From the NCBI GenBank assembly GCA_015680685.1, contig MNCI01000975.1, positions 45,130 through 109,129 on the forward strand: DNA of 64,000 bases, given 5' to 3'. This DNA comes from Gnetum montanum (taxonomy: Eukaryota; Streptophyta; Gnetopsida; Gnetales; Gnetaceae). Positions 42,961 through 54,374 of the stretch are shown in pieces (the first letter of the stretch is position 1; the number at the start of each line of letters is the position of its first letter). Both the position numbers and the translations under genes were made by a program. The notes under the pieces are model-generated. The model was given only the letters and a program-made list of their open reading frames with translations, had not been told where the DNA came from and ran no database searches.

Positions 42961-44130
42961 AAACTAATTTGAAAGTGGGCTCACCTCCTCTTTATTATCC
43001 CATCTTAACCAATATAAGTGATCAGCAACCATGTTCTTGGTCCTTTTTTGATCTATCATAGAGAGATTGAATTCCTACAAGATCACTAGCCACCATATGG
43101 TATAGGGACTCACCGTTGGATTATTCATTAAGAACTAGATTGCACTATGATCCGTACGCATAAACACCTTGTACCCAAGTACATAGTGCTAATTTTTTTC
43201 AAGGTAAATACCACTGCCATCAGTTCTTTCTCTGTTATGATGTAGTTCAACTACATACCCACAATACTTCTGCTCATGCAATGGATGCAGTAAGGATTTT
43301 TTTGATTATCCAACTAAGCATGGCTTTCAAGGCATAATTAGATACATTCATCATGATGTTAAAGGACCTAGACTAGTTAGATACATTTACTTGAGTTGTT
43401 GGAATGTACATTTGCATTTCTTAGTCTAGATAAATAGAGCATCCTTATTTGTTAGCTCCATCAATAGTTTGGCAATCTTAGAGAAATTCTTGATGAAGAG
43501 TTGGTAGTAGCCAATGTAGCCAAGAAATGGACACATGTCTTTGATGGTTTTTAGTTGTTGGATAATTACTTGGATGACCCTTATTTTTTTAAGGTCAACC
43601 TCATTCCCTTTTTATGATATTCTGTGCCTTAGAATGATGCCCTCCTAGACCATTAAATAGCTTTTCTACTAATTAAGCCTAAGGTTCATCTCCACGCATC
43701 TTTTTAGCACTTGCTCAAGATGGTCCAGAGCTTGCTCAAATGTAGCCCTATAGGGAGAGAAGTCATCCATGAAGACCTCTATCCCACTACATATTTGTTG
43801 TTGGAAGATGATGAGGACAAGGTGTTGGAAGATTATAGGGGCATTACATAGAGCAAATGGCATCTTTCTATATGAAAAAGACCCTAGGGACTTGTGAATG
43901 TTGTTTTGGCCTAATATTTAGGTGTGATCTAGATTTGGTTATAGCCACTATAACCATCCATAGACATCTACACAATTATTGCATGCTATGATTATTGTAC
44001 TTTTTACAAATCATAATTTTTACATGGAGTGAGACCCTGTGTCACTATACGCAATGCATGGAACACGCTTCCTCTTAATTTTTTCAAAATCATTTTCCTT
44101 GAAAATTTTCAAGCAGAGGTCTCTAATACC
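42961..44130 (-). pseudogene. Family B reverse transcriptase and RNase H
   Basis: RT, minus strand: SLGSFSYRKMPFALCNAPI (about 43,900-43,840) followed by the catalytic EVFMDDFSPYRATFEQALDH (about 43,790-43,730), then a connection domain with GYYQLFIKNFSKIAKL (about 43,520). RNase H: GYKVFMRTDHSAI, FLMNNPTV, EFNLSMIDQKRTKNMVADHL (about 43,170-43,020). The VFMDDFS form of the YxDD motif is characteristic of the Athila clade. The frame is broken often, but the RT core (43,863-43,669) is open. This is the activity missing from family A. Confidence 0.85.
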
Positions 44131-44876
44131 CAGCCACACATTAATTTTACTTAGCTAAGCCCTTCCCATGATGATTGGGAATTTCCCCTTGTAGTTATTA
44201 ACTTTGATCACTAGAAAATCAACAAGATATGACCACCCACAGATACTAGTCATAATATCCTTTACTAATCTCAATGGAATCTTGATGGACTAATCTTCCA
44301 ACTCCAAATGAATGGTGCTCTCCTTAAGAGGAGGTAGGTTCCAAGCTTTATAAATTTCATGGAAAATAAAATTTACATAAGAACTTGAGTCTATAAGAGC
44401 CTTGCATGACTCATTCCCAATGATTTTTAGGTAAATTAGAGGACTCCTAGGATTAGATCTCTTCCTAGGAAAGTGGCTAGCCTTTATCCAATCTATGACT
44501 GCATGGGTCAACATTAGAATATGGACCTTTGGAGGCATTTGTTTTGAAGGGATCTCAAATGGTGTTACAAAGGATGAAAGAGAAGTAGGACTACTAGCCA
44601 TAGGTGTCTATGAGGGCATGGTAAGATTGTTACTTTGGAAGAAAGGTCTTTTTCAAGGTTTATTGTATGAACCAGTCAATTGGTAAGCCAACTATGGCAT
44701 TTCTTTTTTGTAGCTGGGCTAGAATTTCACCCTACATGGATGGAGCTAGTAACAATCAAGTTGAGGGTAGAGGTACAGGTAAGGAAGGATGAGGAGGATA
44801 ATGCAAAAATAGGAATTTCCCTCTTAAAGATTGAGCTTTGTAGTACTCAAGAGGGTAGTAGCGGTATTGAAAGGAT
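44131..44876 (-). pseudogene. Family B gag C-terminus and aspartic protease
   Basis: An open frame on the minus strand (44,601-44,290) reads PPKVHILMLTHAVIDWIKAS, HFPRKRSNPRSPLIYLKIIG, NESCKALIDSSSYVNF (DSS in place of DSG) and IYKAWNLPPLKESTIHLELE; the PIIMGR-type block follows near 44,180. Upstream, RYYPLEYYKAQSL and MQ-type GEILAQLQKRN match the gag C-terminus of family A (21,270-21,440). Trp in KAWNLPP is intact here, while both family A copies have TAG at that codon. Confidence 0.8.
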
Positions 44877-45244
44877 ATCCCAGCAATGACTAGCGTTTGG
44901 TAACCACGGTTGCATTGGTTCAGGGTGTGCATGGTAAGTGGGAATGGATGCTGATGCTAGGTTAATTGAGACTTAGTTAGTTAGTTATATTTAGTTAATT
45001 AATCTCTTTAACCCTTTACCTCACTAGCATAGGAGATAAAACTGAAAAGACATAAAAATCATATACCTCAGACTTACTTAACCATACACCATGAAAAATA
45101 CAAGTAAGTCTAGGAAGACAATGAATAATTAACCTTAAGTGTTCCATGAGGCGTGTAGGCACTTGGTCTACAGAGTTCGACCAGATCGCCTGTGTTACAC
45201 TCGTATTTGTATGGTTGAGTGTAGGGTTACCTTTCCACTCATCA
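44877..45244 (+). repeat. 3' part of a family A LTR
   Basis: Begins within the LTR (CAGCAATGACTAGCGTTTGG, as at about 24,950) and runs to the regular end CTTTCCACTCATCA. No primer-binding site follows. Its orientation is opposite to the adjoining family B element, so it is not that element's own LTR. Confidence 0.85.
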
Positions 45245-45549
45245 ATCTTGTTGAGACATCTCACTTGAAATGTCTTAGCTTCTCCTAAGACATCTCACAA
45301 CTGCTAGAGAGGTCTTACCTTCTCATGATATGTCTTACCTAAGACATTTGTAATTTTCCATAGATGTCTCACTGACATCCCAGATGCATCAAATCATGCA
45401 TTGATGGGGCCTAGTCGATGGGGTTCAATTGATGTAGCCAATCTATGATTCATTAGCTAATTTTCTTTTTTTCTAGCAAATAAGTTTGTCTTTGCATAAT
45501 ATCTAGATTAAGTATTCAAAGGTGATTTATTTAGGAGTGAACCTACTCA
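45245..45549 (+). repeat. 5' LTR of family C, truncated
   Basis: Shares GAGACATCTCACTTGAAATG words and the end TTTGTCTTTGCATAATATCT to CTACTCA with the 3' LTR, but lacks several hundred bp of it. The left edge adjoins the family A LTR fragment directly. Confidence 0.75.
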
Positions 45550-45556
45550 GGGGTAT

Positions 45557-45569
45557 TGGTATAAGAGCC
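45557..45569 (+). other. Primer-binding site, initiator-Met tRNA type
   Basis: TGGTATAAGAGCC differs by one base from the plant consensus TGGTATCAGAGCC. It lies 8 bp after the LTR end. Confidence 0.75.
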
Positions 45570-45599
45570 TAGTCTTATTATTACTTGGAATTTGATTGA

Positions 45600-46760
45600 G
45601 GATTTTTTTTAATCTTAGATCGCATCTAGGAAGAAATAGGTGCAAGATTTGAATCAGAACATGGAGAGTATGAAGTCAACCTTCCAAATGATGGTTGCTT
45701 GATTAGATGAAATCAATGTGAAAGTAGATCAAAATGCTAGTCCTAGGCATATCCAGACTCTTAGAGGTGAAGAGCATGTATGTTTAGATGAATAATTTTC
45801 ACAGCTAGATGGAGGTGGAGTAAATGAAAAGGAAGGACAATCTAGCTATGGGAGTGTAGGGAACCATCAGCCAAAGATTCCAATGGAAGGAAATCCTATT
45901 CCTCATATGAGAACTCTAGGGGCTCCAACAATATTCAATACTTCTTCAAGAAATTTTGATGAGGAAGATGAGGCAAACCTTACTAGAGCATTTAGAAATG
46001 TTGTAAGACTTTGATATGTGAAGTTGAAGAATTTTAGTTATGTAGATTGCACCAATTCTCTTTCAACTTGACCAAAGGCATTTAAGAAGCACTTTTAGTT
46101 GGAACAGATAGAAAATAATTTGAGGATATCTATTTATGGCTTCTACTTGATGGAAAAAGGAGTCCCATGATTATGAACTAGAAAATGGTCAACCTATCAT
46201 AGATTGGGATCTAATGAAATATAGGTTGAAGAAAAAGTTTGAGTAGTCTATTCAGAGACAAGAAGCCATTATGAAGTTAAAATTTCTAAGGTAAGATGAC
46301 AAGGATGTTAAAGAATTATACATCAAATTTTGTAATCTATTCCATCAAGCTAAGGTAATCTAGGAGAAATATAAATAGGATTCAAACATTTTAGATCTTA
46401 AAATCGTGTACTAGCAAGATTTGTCTTTTTTTCAGCCATAAATTCTTGATGAGGATTATGATTTAACACTCAAAGCTAGGAAGAAATTATGTGCATTCAA
46501 AAACAGGAGCAAAAAAACATCCAAGTGAAGGAGAAGGGATCTAGATCTAACAAGGGATCCAAGTACAAATTTGAAGACAAGGAGGATAGACAAGATAAGA
46601 AAAGTAAAAGAGGTGATGAGAAGGACCAAGGTAAGGAAGGTAGGAGTCAAGGTAGTAACTCATGAGAAATTCAGTGCCTCAAATGTCAAGAATGGATACA
46701 TAAGTAATGGGAATGTACACTACAAAATGTGGTCAATAGTAAAGATGTGTAAACCATGAA
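45600..46760 (+). pseudogene. Family C gag
   Basis: Lys- and Glu-rich reading with frequent stops. It includes LMKYRLKKKFE-type capsid sequence (about 46,205-46,240), a basic stretch before the finger (46,560-46,660), and one zinc knuckle CLKCQEWIHK-x-WEC at about 46,677-46,720 (CX2CX4HX4C). Gag coats the element RNA. Confidence 0.65.
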
Positions 46761-46789
46761 GGTGTAGGAGATATCAAGCCAAGCTCTTC

Positions 46790-47560
46790 AAAGAGGTAAT
46801 TCTAATGTTACAAAAATTGAAAATGTTTTTGAATTAAATTCTTGGGCATTCATGGGAAATGTCGATAGAGGAGATCATCCTAATAGGAAATTGTTGTTTT
46901 GAATTGGTGCTACATATTTTCTTGCTAGGGAATGGATTCATGTTTTGGTTGATGGGGGAGCCCACGAAAATGTTATTTCTTGTAGGGAAATTACTTTATT
47001 ATGTTTGGTACCTAATCTTCATCTAAGACCCTATAAGGTGCATTGGTTGTTTAGAGATTTTTCTGATGAGGTGAGAGAACAATATACTTTGGAATTTAAA
47101 ATTAATAGTTTCCATGATGTTGTGAAGTGTGATGTACTTTCAATAGAGTATGTTGATGTAATTCTTGGTAGACCTTAGAATTTTGACAATGATGCTTAGT
47201 TTGATGAAGCATGAAATGTGTGTAGTGTTGCTAGACCTAATGGAATCCATGATTCAATTCCTATAATAGCTAAAAAAGCAAGGTAACAAATCTCACTTAA
47301 TGCTTTCTTAATCCTTCTAGGAAAGAGGAAATATATTAAGGAACATGATAAAATTAGTTTTGGTTTTGTTGTTATGACAAAAGTTGCTACTAACCATGAT
47401 TATATGTAGGTTGAGCTTCCTACACATGCACTAGGCTTGAAGGAGAAATCTCCCAAGGTGTTTAAGAGGGAATTGGATGGACTACCACTGATGAGGAATG
47501 TACAAAATCAAATTAACTTCATCCCTGATGCTTCCATTCCAAATGAGAGAGCTTACTAGA
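46790..47560 (+). pseudogene. Family C aspartic protease and linker to RT
   Basis: An open stretch 46,945-47,178 holds LVDGGAHENVIS (active-site region, with Gly-Gly after Asp), LHLRPYKVHWLFRDF, CDVLSIEYVDVILGRP. This pattern (VDGGxxxNV, then RPYKxxWL, then ILGRPW) is typical of plant chromovirus proteases. Downstream, the RT linker LDGLPLMRNVQNQINFIPDA lies at about 47,475-47,535. Confidence 0.8.
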
Positions 47561-48780
47561 TGGCACCAAATTAGAGGGCTGAATTGCAAAGGCAATTATA
47601 GAGGTTACTTTCCATTGGCTTCATGAGAGAATCCATTTCACTTTGTGCAATTCTAGCCATGCTAGTGCCAAAGAAGGGTAGCAATAAATGAAGGATGTGC
47701 ATAGATTCTAGAATAGTGAACAAGATAATAGTGAAGTACATGTTTCCTATTCCAAGGATGGATGATATCCTTCATGTCCTTACTAATGCAAAAATTTTTA
47801 GCAAAATTGATTTGAAGAGTGATTACCATCAAATAAAACTTAGGCCTAGTGATGAGTGGAAGATAGCTTTTGAAACACCAAATGGATTGTTTGAGTGCTT
47901 GGTTATGCCATTTGGGCTTATGAATGCACCTACTACATTCATGAGGTTGATGCATGATGTATTAAATGACTTGATTCGTAATTGTTATATTGTCTTTTTT
48001 GATGATATTTTGGTATATAACTCTAATGAGGAAGATCACTTGGATTACATGAGGATGGTGTATCTTAAGTTGGAGGAGGCACAACTAGTGATCAATGTGA
48101 AGAAAAGTCATTTATTCAAGAGTGAAATCACATATTTGGGACATGTGGTTTCTAAAAACCAAAATAAAATGGAAGCTACCAAGTCAAAGGCTATTAGGGA
48201 TTGGTCAACTCCTAAGAATGTTGGAGAGGTAAGAACATTCCTTGGTTTAGTATGTTTTTATAGATGGTTCATAAAAAATTATAGTGGTATTTCGTAGTCT
48301 ATGCTTGCTTTGTTGAGAAAAAATAGGAAATTTAGGTGGGATAATGAAATCCAAGGGAGCTTAACTTATTAAAAGCAAATATTACTAGTGAATTGGTGCT
48401 TGCAATTCCAAATTTTTAGAAACTTTTTCAAGTAGAGATGGATGCAAGTGGACTTGCCATTTGTGGGGGACATTCAGAAAAATTTAGGCTTAGCATATAT
48501 GAGAAGGAACTATACACTATTATTCAAGAAATCAAGAATTTGAGGCATTACTTATTGTCCAAGGAATTTACTTTGATGACTAACCACAAAGGACTTCAAT
48601 TTCTAATCTCAGAAAAGAAGTTGATTGCAAAGCATATGAAGTGGCTTGCATAATTACAAGAGTTCAATTTTGTGTTAAAGCATAAAAGTGGAAAAGCCAA
48701 TGTGATGTCTAATGCATTATCTAGGGTGCATGTGGTAAATTTTAGTGTACCTCATGTGGAAGGTATGGATGATTTTTCTT
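47561..48780 (+). pseudogene. Family C reverse transcriptase and RNase H
   Basis: Open from 47,695 to 48,297: CIDSRIVNKIIVKYMFPIPR, KIDLKSDYHQIKLRPSDEWK, MPFGLMNAPTTFMRLMHDVL, the catalytic FFDDILVYN (47,995-48,021), YLGHVVSKN and TFLGLVCFYRWFIKNYSGIS. RNase H follows: FQVEMDASGLAICGG (about 48,430), IYEKELYTIIQEIKNLRHYL, LMTNHKGLQFLISEKKL. The RT core is the longest intact polymerase frame in the window (200 codons) and identifies the family with certainty. There are only a few stops before and after. Confidence 0.92.
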
Positions 48781-49990
48781 CTTTGTATTAGCATAATGTT
48801 GATTTTGGGTAGGTTCTAAGAAGCCTCAAAGAGCCATTGATAAAGAGGATATACCATTAGAGGAATTATCATATTCAAGATAAATTATTAATTAAGAATG
48901 AAAAGGTATGTGTTCATATTTATGATTTTAGGAAAAATATTTTATTTGAAAAGTATTATAGTGGCATGGTAGGTTACATGAATAGGGATATAACATTGGA
49001 ACCTATGGGTAGGAACTATTTTTGGCTTGGTATGGCAACAAAAGTTTCAAAATTTATGAAGGAATGCTTGAATTGTTAGACATTTAAAGGAAGTAAAGGT
49101 ATGGATGGACACTATATGCCTTTACCAATTTCCAAAGGTCCATAGGAAAGTGTATCAATTGACTTTGTGAGTGGTATTTCAAAGAACAAGAGTGAGAATG
49201 ATTCAATTTTTGTTATGGTTGATAAGTTCTCCAAGATGGTACATTTTATTCCATACAATAATTTGAGTGATGTTTCTCATGCTGCAAATTTTGTTTCTAG
49301 AATGTTTTGAAGTTACATGGTATTCCTTTGAAAATTTTAGTGAGAGAGACTCCAAATATACAAGTCATTTTGAAGGTCCCTTTGAAAGATTTTAGGGGTG
49401 AAGTTGAATTTTTCTAGTGAATTTTAGGGGTCATTTTGAAGGTCCATTTGATGGTTAAATGAAGGTGGTAAATAAATCCTTGCTAAACATATTGAGATGT
49501 TTGTGTGATGGATAGCCAAACTAGTGTAAAAATTTGTTGTATCATGCTAAGAATGTTTTTCATGTTACTATTGGCAAAAGCCTATTTGAGATGAACCATG
49601 GATTTTATCCAAAGATGGTGGACACTTTGAAGAGCTTTGATGGTAAAGTTTCACTTAGAGCTAATTTTGTGTAAGAGATGAGGGATCTCCATGCACAAGT
49701 AAAATCAAATCTTGAGAAGAAGGCTAAAGAGAAACTTCTTAAGAGAAATGAGGGTAAGTAGAAGCCTAATTTTGTTGTTGGTGATTTGATTTGGATGTAC
49801 TTGAAGAAGTAGTTAAGAAATATTAATTAATTAAAAGAAAAGAAGATGGGGCCTTTCAAAATCAAGGCTAAAATCAATGATAATGCATTTGAAATTGATT
49901 TATGGAACTATGTTGGTATGTCTTTTGTGTTTAATGTTTTAGATCTTGTGTGCTATAATGGACCAATTAATGATGAGACCATACATAGAA
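48781..49990 (+). pseudogene. Family C integrase
   Basis: GYMNRDITLEPMGRNYFWLG (about 48,975-49,035) is the zinc-binding region; SIDFVSGISKNKSENDSIFV and MVDKFSKMVHFIPY (49,155-49,250) are the core start; the middle of the core is scrambled by a small duplication (GGTCATTTTGAAGGTCC-type, 49,360-49,450); then RDLHAQVKSNLEKKAKEKLL and GPFKIKAKINDNAFEIDL, FNVLDLVCYNGPIND (49,680-49,970). Integrase inserts the cDNA. Not functional in this copy. Confidence 0.82.
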
Positions 49991-50223
49991 GCATTGATGA
50001 GTCAAAGGGGGCTATTAATTAGTCCAAGAGAAGAGGGTAATCATACACACATGGAGAGAAGCTTCTAGAAATCAAGGAGTCAAGAGGCATTGATCCATTA
50101 AAAGGATCAATATGCTAATGATGCTATAAGGATCCATGATACCAAACTTGTTCAGTGGAAAATCACTTTAACCCCTACTCCCTTGTTCACATGAGTTCCC
50201 TTTTTGAAAGGTGGGAGAGTTGG

Positions 50224-51148
50224 TGTAGGAACACCTCTTCCAATATTCTTATTCTTTTCTATGTTTTTTTTTTCATGTTTTTGGATACTCAAGAAAACTT
50301 ATTATTCAGACTAACATTTTGGGTGAGATGTCTTGTTTATGGAAATGATGTCTTAGATGAGATGTCTCACTAGAACCTAAGACATCCTAGGTGAGTTGTC
50401 TTCACTATAGTTGGAATGTATTGGCTCTAGATGAGACATCTTAGAAAATTAGTAGACGTCCCAACCGAGAGTTGGGCTTTTTCTAGAGACATTTTGACAA
50501 GCTCAGAGACAACCCATATGAATAGGGAAACTTCTAGAAACACCTATGCCAATTCAAGAAATAGCTGGAACATAATGGAAAAAGATAAAAATAGTCAAGA
50601 AAGAGGTGAGAATACTTGGAAAACATCTAAAAAAATCATAGGATGAGTTGAGGAAAGGTTTCTAGGATTCTTATCTTTTGATTAACATAAATATTAATGT
50701 ATTCATCATTGTTGATATAAACATGAATGAGAGAAAAAGCTCTTAAGAGTGGGGAGCTAAGCAAGGGAGAGTGTGAGAGCACACTGAGTAAATGCAATTG
50801 GTAATTGCAACTCCAAGATTAGCTTGTGGTGCATTGCTCTATGTGTTTTATTCTCTTGTATCTCACTTATGAGTTAAAGATCTCAATCCTAGGGTGTGGG
50901 AGAGATTTTGATTAGTTGTGTCTTGTATTGAGAACAACCATTGTGTGGTTGTAGGGCCTCATGCACTACAATATCATTTGAGTGTGATAGGTTTTGGATG
51001 TTTGTGGGATGTAGGAACCTATTGTAATCTTCTAATTGCATTAATTAAAGATAACTAGTTTTCTTTTTTCCTAGAAAATAATTTTGTCTTTGCATAATAT
51101 CTAGATTTAGTATTTGAAGGTGGTTTATTTGGAAGTGAACTTGCTCCA
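50224..51148 (+). repeat. 3' LTR of family C
   Basis: Follows the polypurine tract GAAAGGTGGGAGAGTTGG (50,206-50,223). U3 has a cluster of AGACATCT/AGATGTCT words on both strands (50,328-50,485). The end TTGCATAATATCTAGATTTA to TTGCTCCA matches the 5' LTR end. 925 bp. Confidence 0.75.
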
Positions 51149-51231
51149 CTTGAGCTCTTGGACAACTCTACTTATATAATCTTAACGCAATAAGTTAAGT
51201 CTTTAATAATTACAAATCCAATAATCTTATT
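51149..51231. other. Short unique spacer
   Basis: AT-rich, between the family C LTR and the insertion with 20-bp target duplications. Nothing else seen. Confidence 0.4.
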
Positions 51232-51691
51232 CATAATCTTTAAACTAATTCTTTGCCTTGTAGCATTTCCAAATTTTATCTTGTACTTCTAAGTTAAAGT
51301 TGGATACTAATCAGTTGTTTTATTGTTTGCAGCCTTGGAGCAGATACACCAACTCGTGCACTCCTCCCAATCTCGATCTGCTACATCGAAGTGTGTTATC
51401 ATAATTTTAGGCATTTTTAGCTCTTTGTTGTTCTCCTGGTCTTATTAACTCACAGTTCTTATTGATTCCCAGCATAAGGTTGCTCTTTGGAATATACTCC
51501 CACACCCTGTGAAGGATTATGTATCAAGATGTTTTCCTTCAACATCCGCATTTGTCATTGTTCTTCTCCCTATTTATCCATCAATATGTTCAGATGTTAA
51601 TCATGTACTTTATCTCATTTAATTAATAAAATTCTCTTTCTGGGGTCCGACCCCCCCCCCCCCCCCCCCTCCATAATCTTTAAACTAATTC
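51232..51691 (+). mobile_element. Short insertion with 20-bp target-site duplications and a poly(C) end
   Basis: CATAATCTTTAAACTAATTC occurs exactly at 51,232-51,251 and again at 51,672-51,691. The 420 bp between them end with AATAAAATTCTC (51,625), GGGGTCCGA and 19 C (51,651-51,669). Long perfect target duplications and a homopolymer end are hallmarks of insertion by target-primed reverse transcription (LINE machinery). TTGTTTGCAG|CC (about 51,330) resembles an intron acceptor, so a partly spliced transcript could be the source. The insert has no recognisable protein. Poly(C) instead of poly(A) is unusual. Confidence 0.7.
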
Positions 51692-52760
51692 ATAACTCAT
51701 TTTCTATTGTTTTAGCAATTTATGAGATTTTTCCTTACATGTGATACTAGTTCTTTTTGAACAACTAAATGTGTCTACACCTACCAACATCTCTTATTTT
51801 AAACTACCACCTCTTACATGCTTTGTTCTTTTATGAATAATTTTCCCACCACATACGCAACTCATAATCATCAAGTTACAATACTCTCAACTCATGATGA
51901 GATGCTTTTGCATAATTTAACTTTGATTGCCTTATTGTGTCACACTTTGACTTTAAGAGTTGGATCCTCAATGCTTTGTTAAAAAATTTACATTAACATA
52001 AACTCTTTACTTTACTCCTTTCCTTATCATGGCCTATGAGGTTACTTATGTAACTTAAATTGGATTCTTAAATATGTCTAGATATTATTTAGTATTTAAT
52101 TACCTTAGCATATTTTTGAATTATTATTCTATTTGATTTCTATACTTTTATTTTATACTTCTTCTCACAATGTTCTCATAATTTGTTGCTTATTTCTTTT
52201 ATGTTACATAAGAAGATGTTATGTTTAACCTTTTGTCCTTTGATTTTGAGCAAAAATGACTTACATAACTAATGATTTGATATTGTTGATGTCATCTTAT
52301 TTATAATCTAACACCACTAGTGAAATTTAGTTATTTAAGTTCAAAAATTTGGAAATTATGGTTTATCTAAAAACATATGTTTTCTATGTTAGGAAATTAT
52401 TAGAAAATGACTATGTTTTGTTACATCTAAAGTCTTTAAAAATAAATTTATGTATATATTTTTAAGAAGAAAATTATTTTTATTTGAGGAAGATAATAAC
52501 AAATTATTTACTTAGGATAGCTTTGTGAGTTATCTTGCATTACCTTGCATTTAAAAGTAATGGGCTAAAAGTATTGGTCTAAATATATTCTTACTTATTG
52601 TCTTATAACTTTTTTTTAAGAAAAAAATCACCTTATCATAACCACTTAAAGTTAAGATACTCTAAATTTGTAAAATGTTTATATTTTTTTATTTTTTAAA
52701 AGATCAGCCTTAGCCTTTAGAAATTTATTATCCACTAAGAAGTAGAGCTGAGAATGTAAG
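51692..52760. other. AT-rich spacer
   Basis: No ORF, LTR end or tandem repeat recognised. Confidence 0.4.
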
Positions 52761-52764
52761 TGGT

Positions 52765-53170
52765 CTATAGATTTCAAAGGTACAAGTAACTTCAATGGAT
52801 AACACCAAAGTACAACCGTTTTCTAAAGCTACTGGAAAGATTCGGGTACATACACTCCATTGCTTTTGTGGTCCAAAGATTGTAAGTGAAAGTTGATAAG
52901 AAAACGCCGTGCTTTCGGTGTGTCGTCCGCGGCCATGGATTTTGGGCCATTGTGCTCAAAGTCGTAGTCCATGTAGAGCTCTTCGTGTTCATTTGAGTCA
53001 TATGTTTGGGATAGCCTCTCATTTTATTGCTGATGGAGGGCCCCTGTTTGCATATGTTCCTTTTCAAAATAGGGTAATAATTTTTGTTCAATACAAATAT
53101 CAGTGCCACCGTTATACGTGTACAAGTTCTAATGTGACATTCTTATTTCACCTTAGAATGTCGCTTTAGG
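52765..53170. other. GC-richer island with coding-like but unassigned frames
   Basis: More GC than its surroundings, with overlapping open frames on both strands. One plus-strand frame gives ITPKYNRFLKLLERFGYIHS and, after a stop, KKTPCFRCVVRGHGFWAIVL. Minus-strand 53,109-52,792 gives a 105-codon frame. I recognise no family. It could be an old exon or a captured gene piece, or neither; strand is left open. Confidence 0.25.
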
Positions 53171-53588
53171 AGTCATCCCGAGCATAAAGTTTAGTTCGAT
53201 CTGACACCTTACTTTGGCATCACCATAATCTTACTTTAATCGTTAACCTACAATTTTATTTTAATATTTGTAATCTTACTGTCATCGTAGACTCTTACAT
53301 CATCTTAGAATCTTACCTTGATCCCCTAGGGATCATAAATTCTTATATTTATTTTTTAAATTTTTGTATTTGATGTATAATAATAAAGTGTTACTTAGCT
53401 GTAAGGGCAAGAGTTTTTGTTTGATACTTTTTAGTTGGATTCTACTAAGCCATATTGAGTTGTAAATTAAAATAAAAAATTCCTTAAAAAAATTATGAAC
53501 TTAAATGAATAAATCCAAAAAGTATCAATGAACTTAAGTAAAAGTTTTAGTTTTAGTAAATAACCTATTAACCATACAAGTAAATAGG
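53171..53588. other. AT-rich spacer with short ATCTTACxxTxATCxT repeats
   Basis: At 53,200-53,330 the phrase AATCTTACTTTAATC or TCTTACATCATC recurs about six times at irregular 20-45-bp spacing. No ORF of note. Confidence 0.4.
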
Positions 53589-53920
53589 TGTAACATTTAT
53601 TTTGTAGTTGTCAATTTCTAATCCTACCTTCATTACTAGAGCATAAATGCAAAATAGCAACTAAAATAGTTGTAACATGAATTTTCAAGTCATCAATTTC
53701 CAACCTTATTTCTTTTCTTTGTGATGGCTTACCCTACTCCTAAGATGTGAATTTAATAGTCAATGATACCTAGCAAGAAGAACATATACACAAACAACTA
53801 CTAAAATAAGTAAGGGTAACATCAATTTCCAAGTTAGCAATTTCCAACCCTATTCCCCTTTACCTTATGAATGCTTGACCTACTACTAAAGTGTGAATTT
53901 GATAGTCACCAAGAATTGCT
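53589..53920 (+). repeat. Degenerate tandem repeat, three units
   Basis: Units begin TAACATTTATTTTG, TAACATGAATTTTCAAG and TAACATCAATTTCCAAG at 53,589, 53,676 and 53,818. Each contains CAATTTCCAACC and a GTGTGAATTTGATAGTCA-like phrase (the first unit is shorter). Confidence 0.6.
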
Positions 53921-54374
53921 CTTTAGATTTCTACCCTACATAGCACAAAAAAAAACCAAAATCTCCTACAAATTCTCAAGTAAATTTATATGAACTGATC
54001 AATCCCTCTTAGTCATAAGATATAAGTATAGCAGGCTTCGCAATGGCTAATCACATGAATCACATTGCTTGCAGAATTTTTTCTTATTTTTGTAACTTTT
54101 AGATTTTCACCTTCCAATGACAAACACTCATCATAAGGTTTTGAGACCATTTTTGGTGAAGCACCTCAACAATGGGGGTGCAGTTAAGCAAGGAGCTAGC
54201 CAATAAGGTCCTTTAGTAGGTGGAATTCTATTCTAGCAAAAGGAATTTCCCATGTGATGCAAGAATTGATTAAACAAAATGGAGGAGGCATGGTTAGCTT
54301 GTTTATAATCTCTTCATTTCCAATAATGAGGAAACAATTAGACTTGAAAAGTATGGTTTGGTCCTCATAACCTA
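53921..54374. other. AT-rich spacer up to a family A LTR
   Basis: No ORF or element recognised. Confidence 0.4.

Larger units (their letters stand above)
35650..44876 (-). mobile_element. Family B (Athila-like) gypsy element, 5' end missing
   Basis: In minus-strand order: gag C-terminus (44,870-44,650), protease, RT, RNase H, integrase, a T/A-rich non-coding part (41,550-39,640), a long extra ORF (39,620-37,080), 3' untranslated sequence, polypurine tract and 3' LTR (36,529-35,650). The gag C-terminus and protease are those of family A, and the RT has the Athila hallmark EVFMDDFSPY. The 5' LTR and most of gag are gone, ending abruptly at a family A LTR fragment at 44,877. It inserted into a family C element at 35,649/35,650. 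Confidence 0.82.
45245..51148 (+). mobile_element. Family C chromovirus-like gypsy element
   Basis: Contains a shortened 5' LTR (45,245-45,549), a primer-binding site of initiator-Met type, gag with a zinc knuckle, protease, RT, RNase H, integrase, polypurine tract and 3' LTR (50,224-51,148). Protease lies before RT and integrase is last, so it is Ty3/gypsy. The wording of RT (TFMRLMHDVL, FFDDILVYN) and of the integrase end (GPFKIKAKINDNAFEIDL, then FNVLDL) is chromovirus-like. No chromodomain could be seen. Confidence 0.85.
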
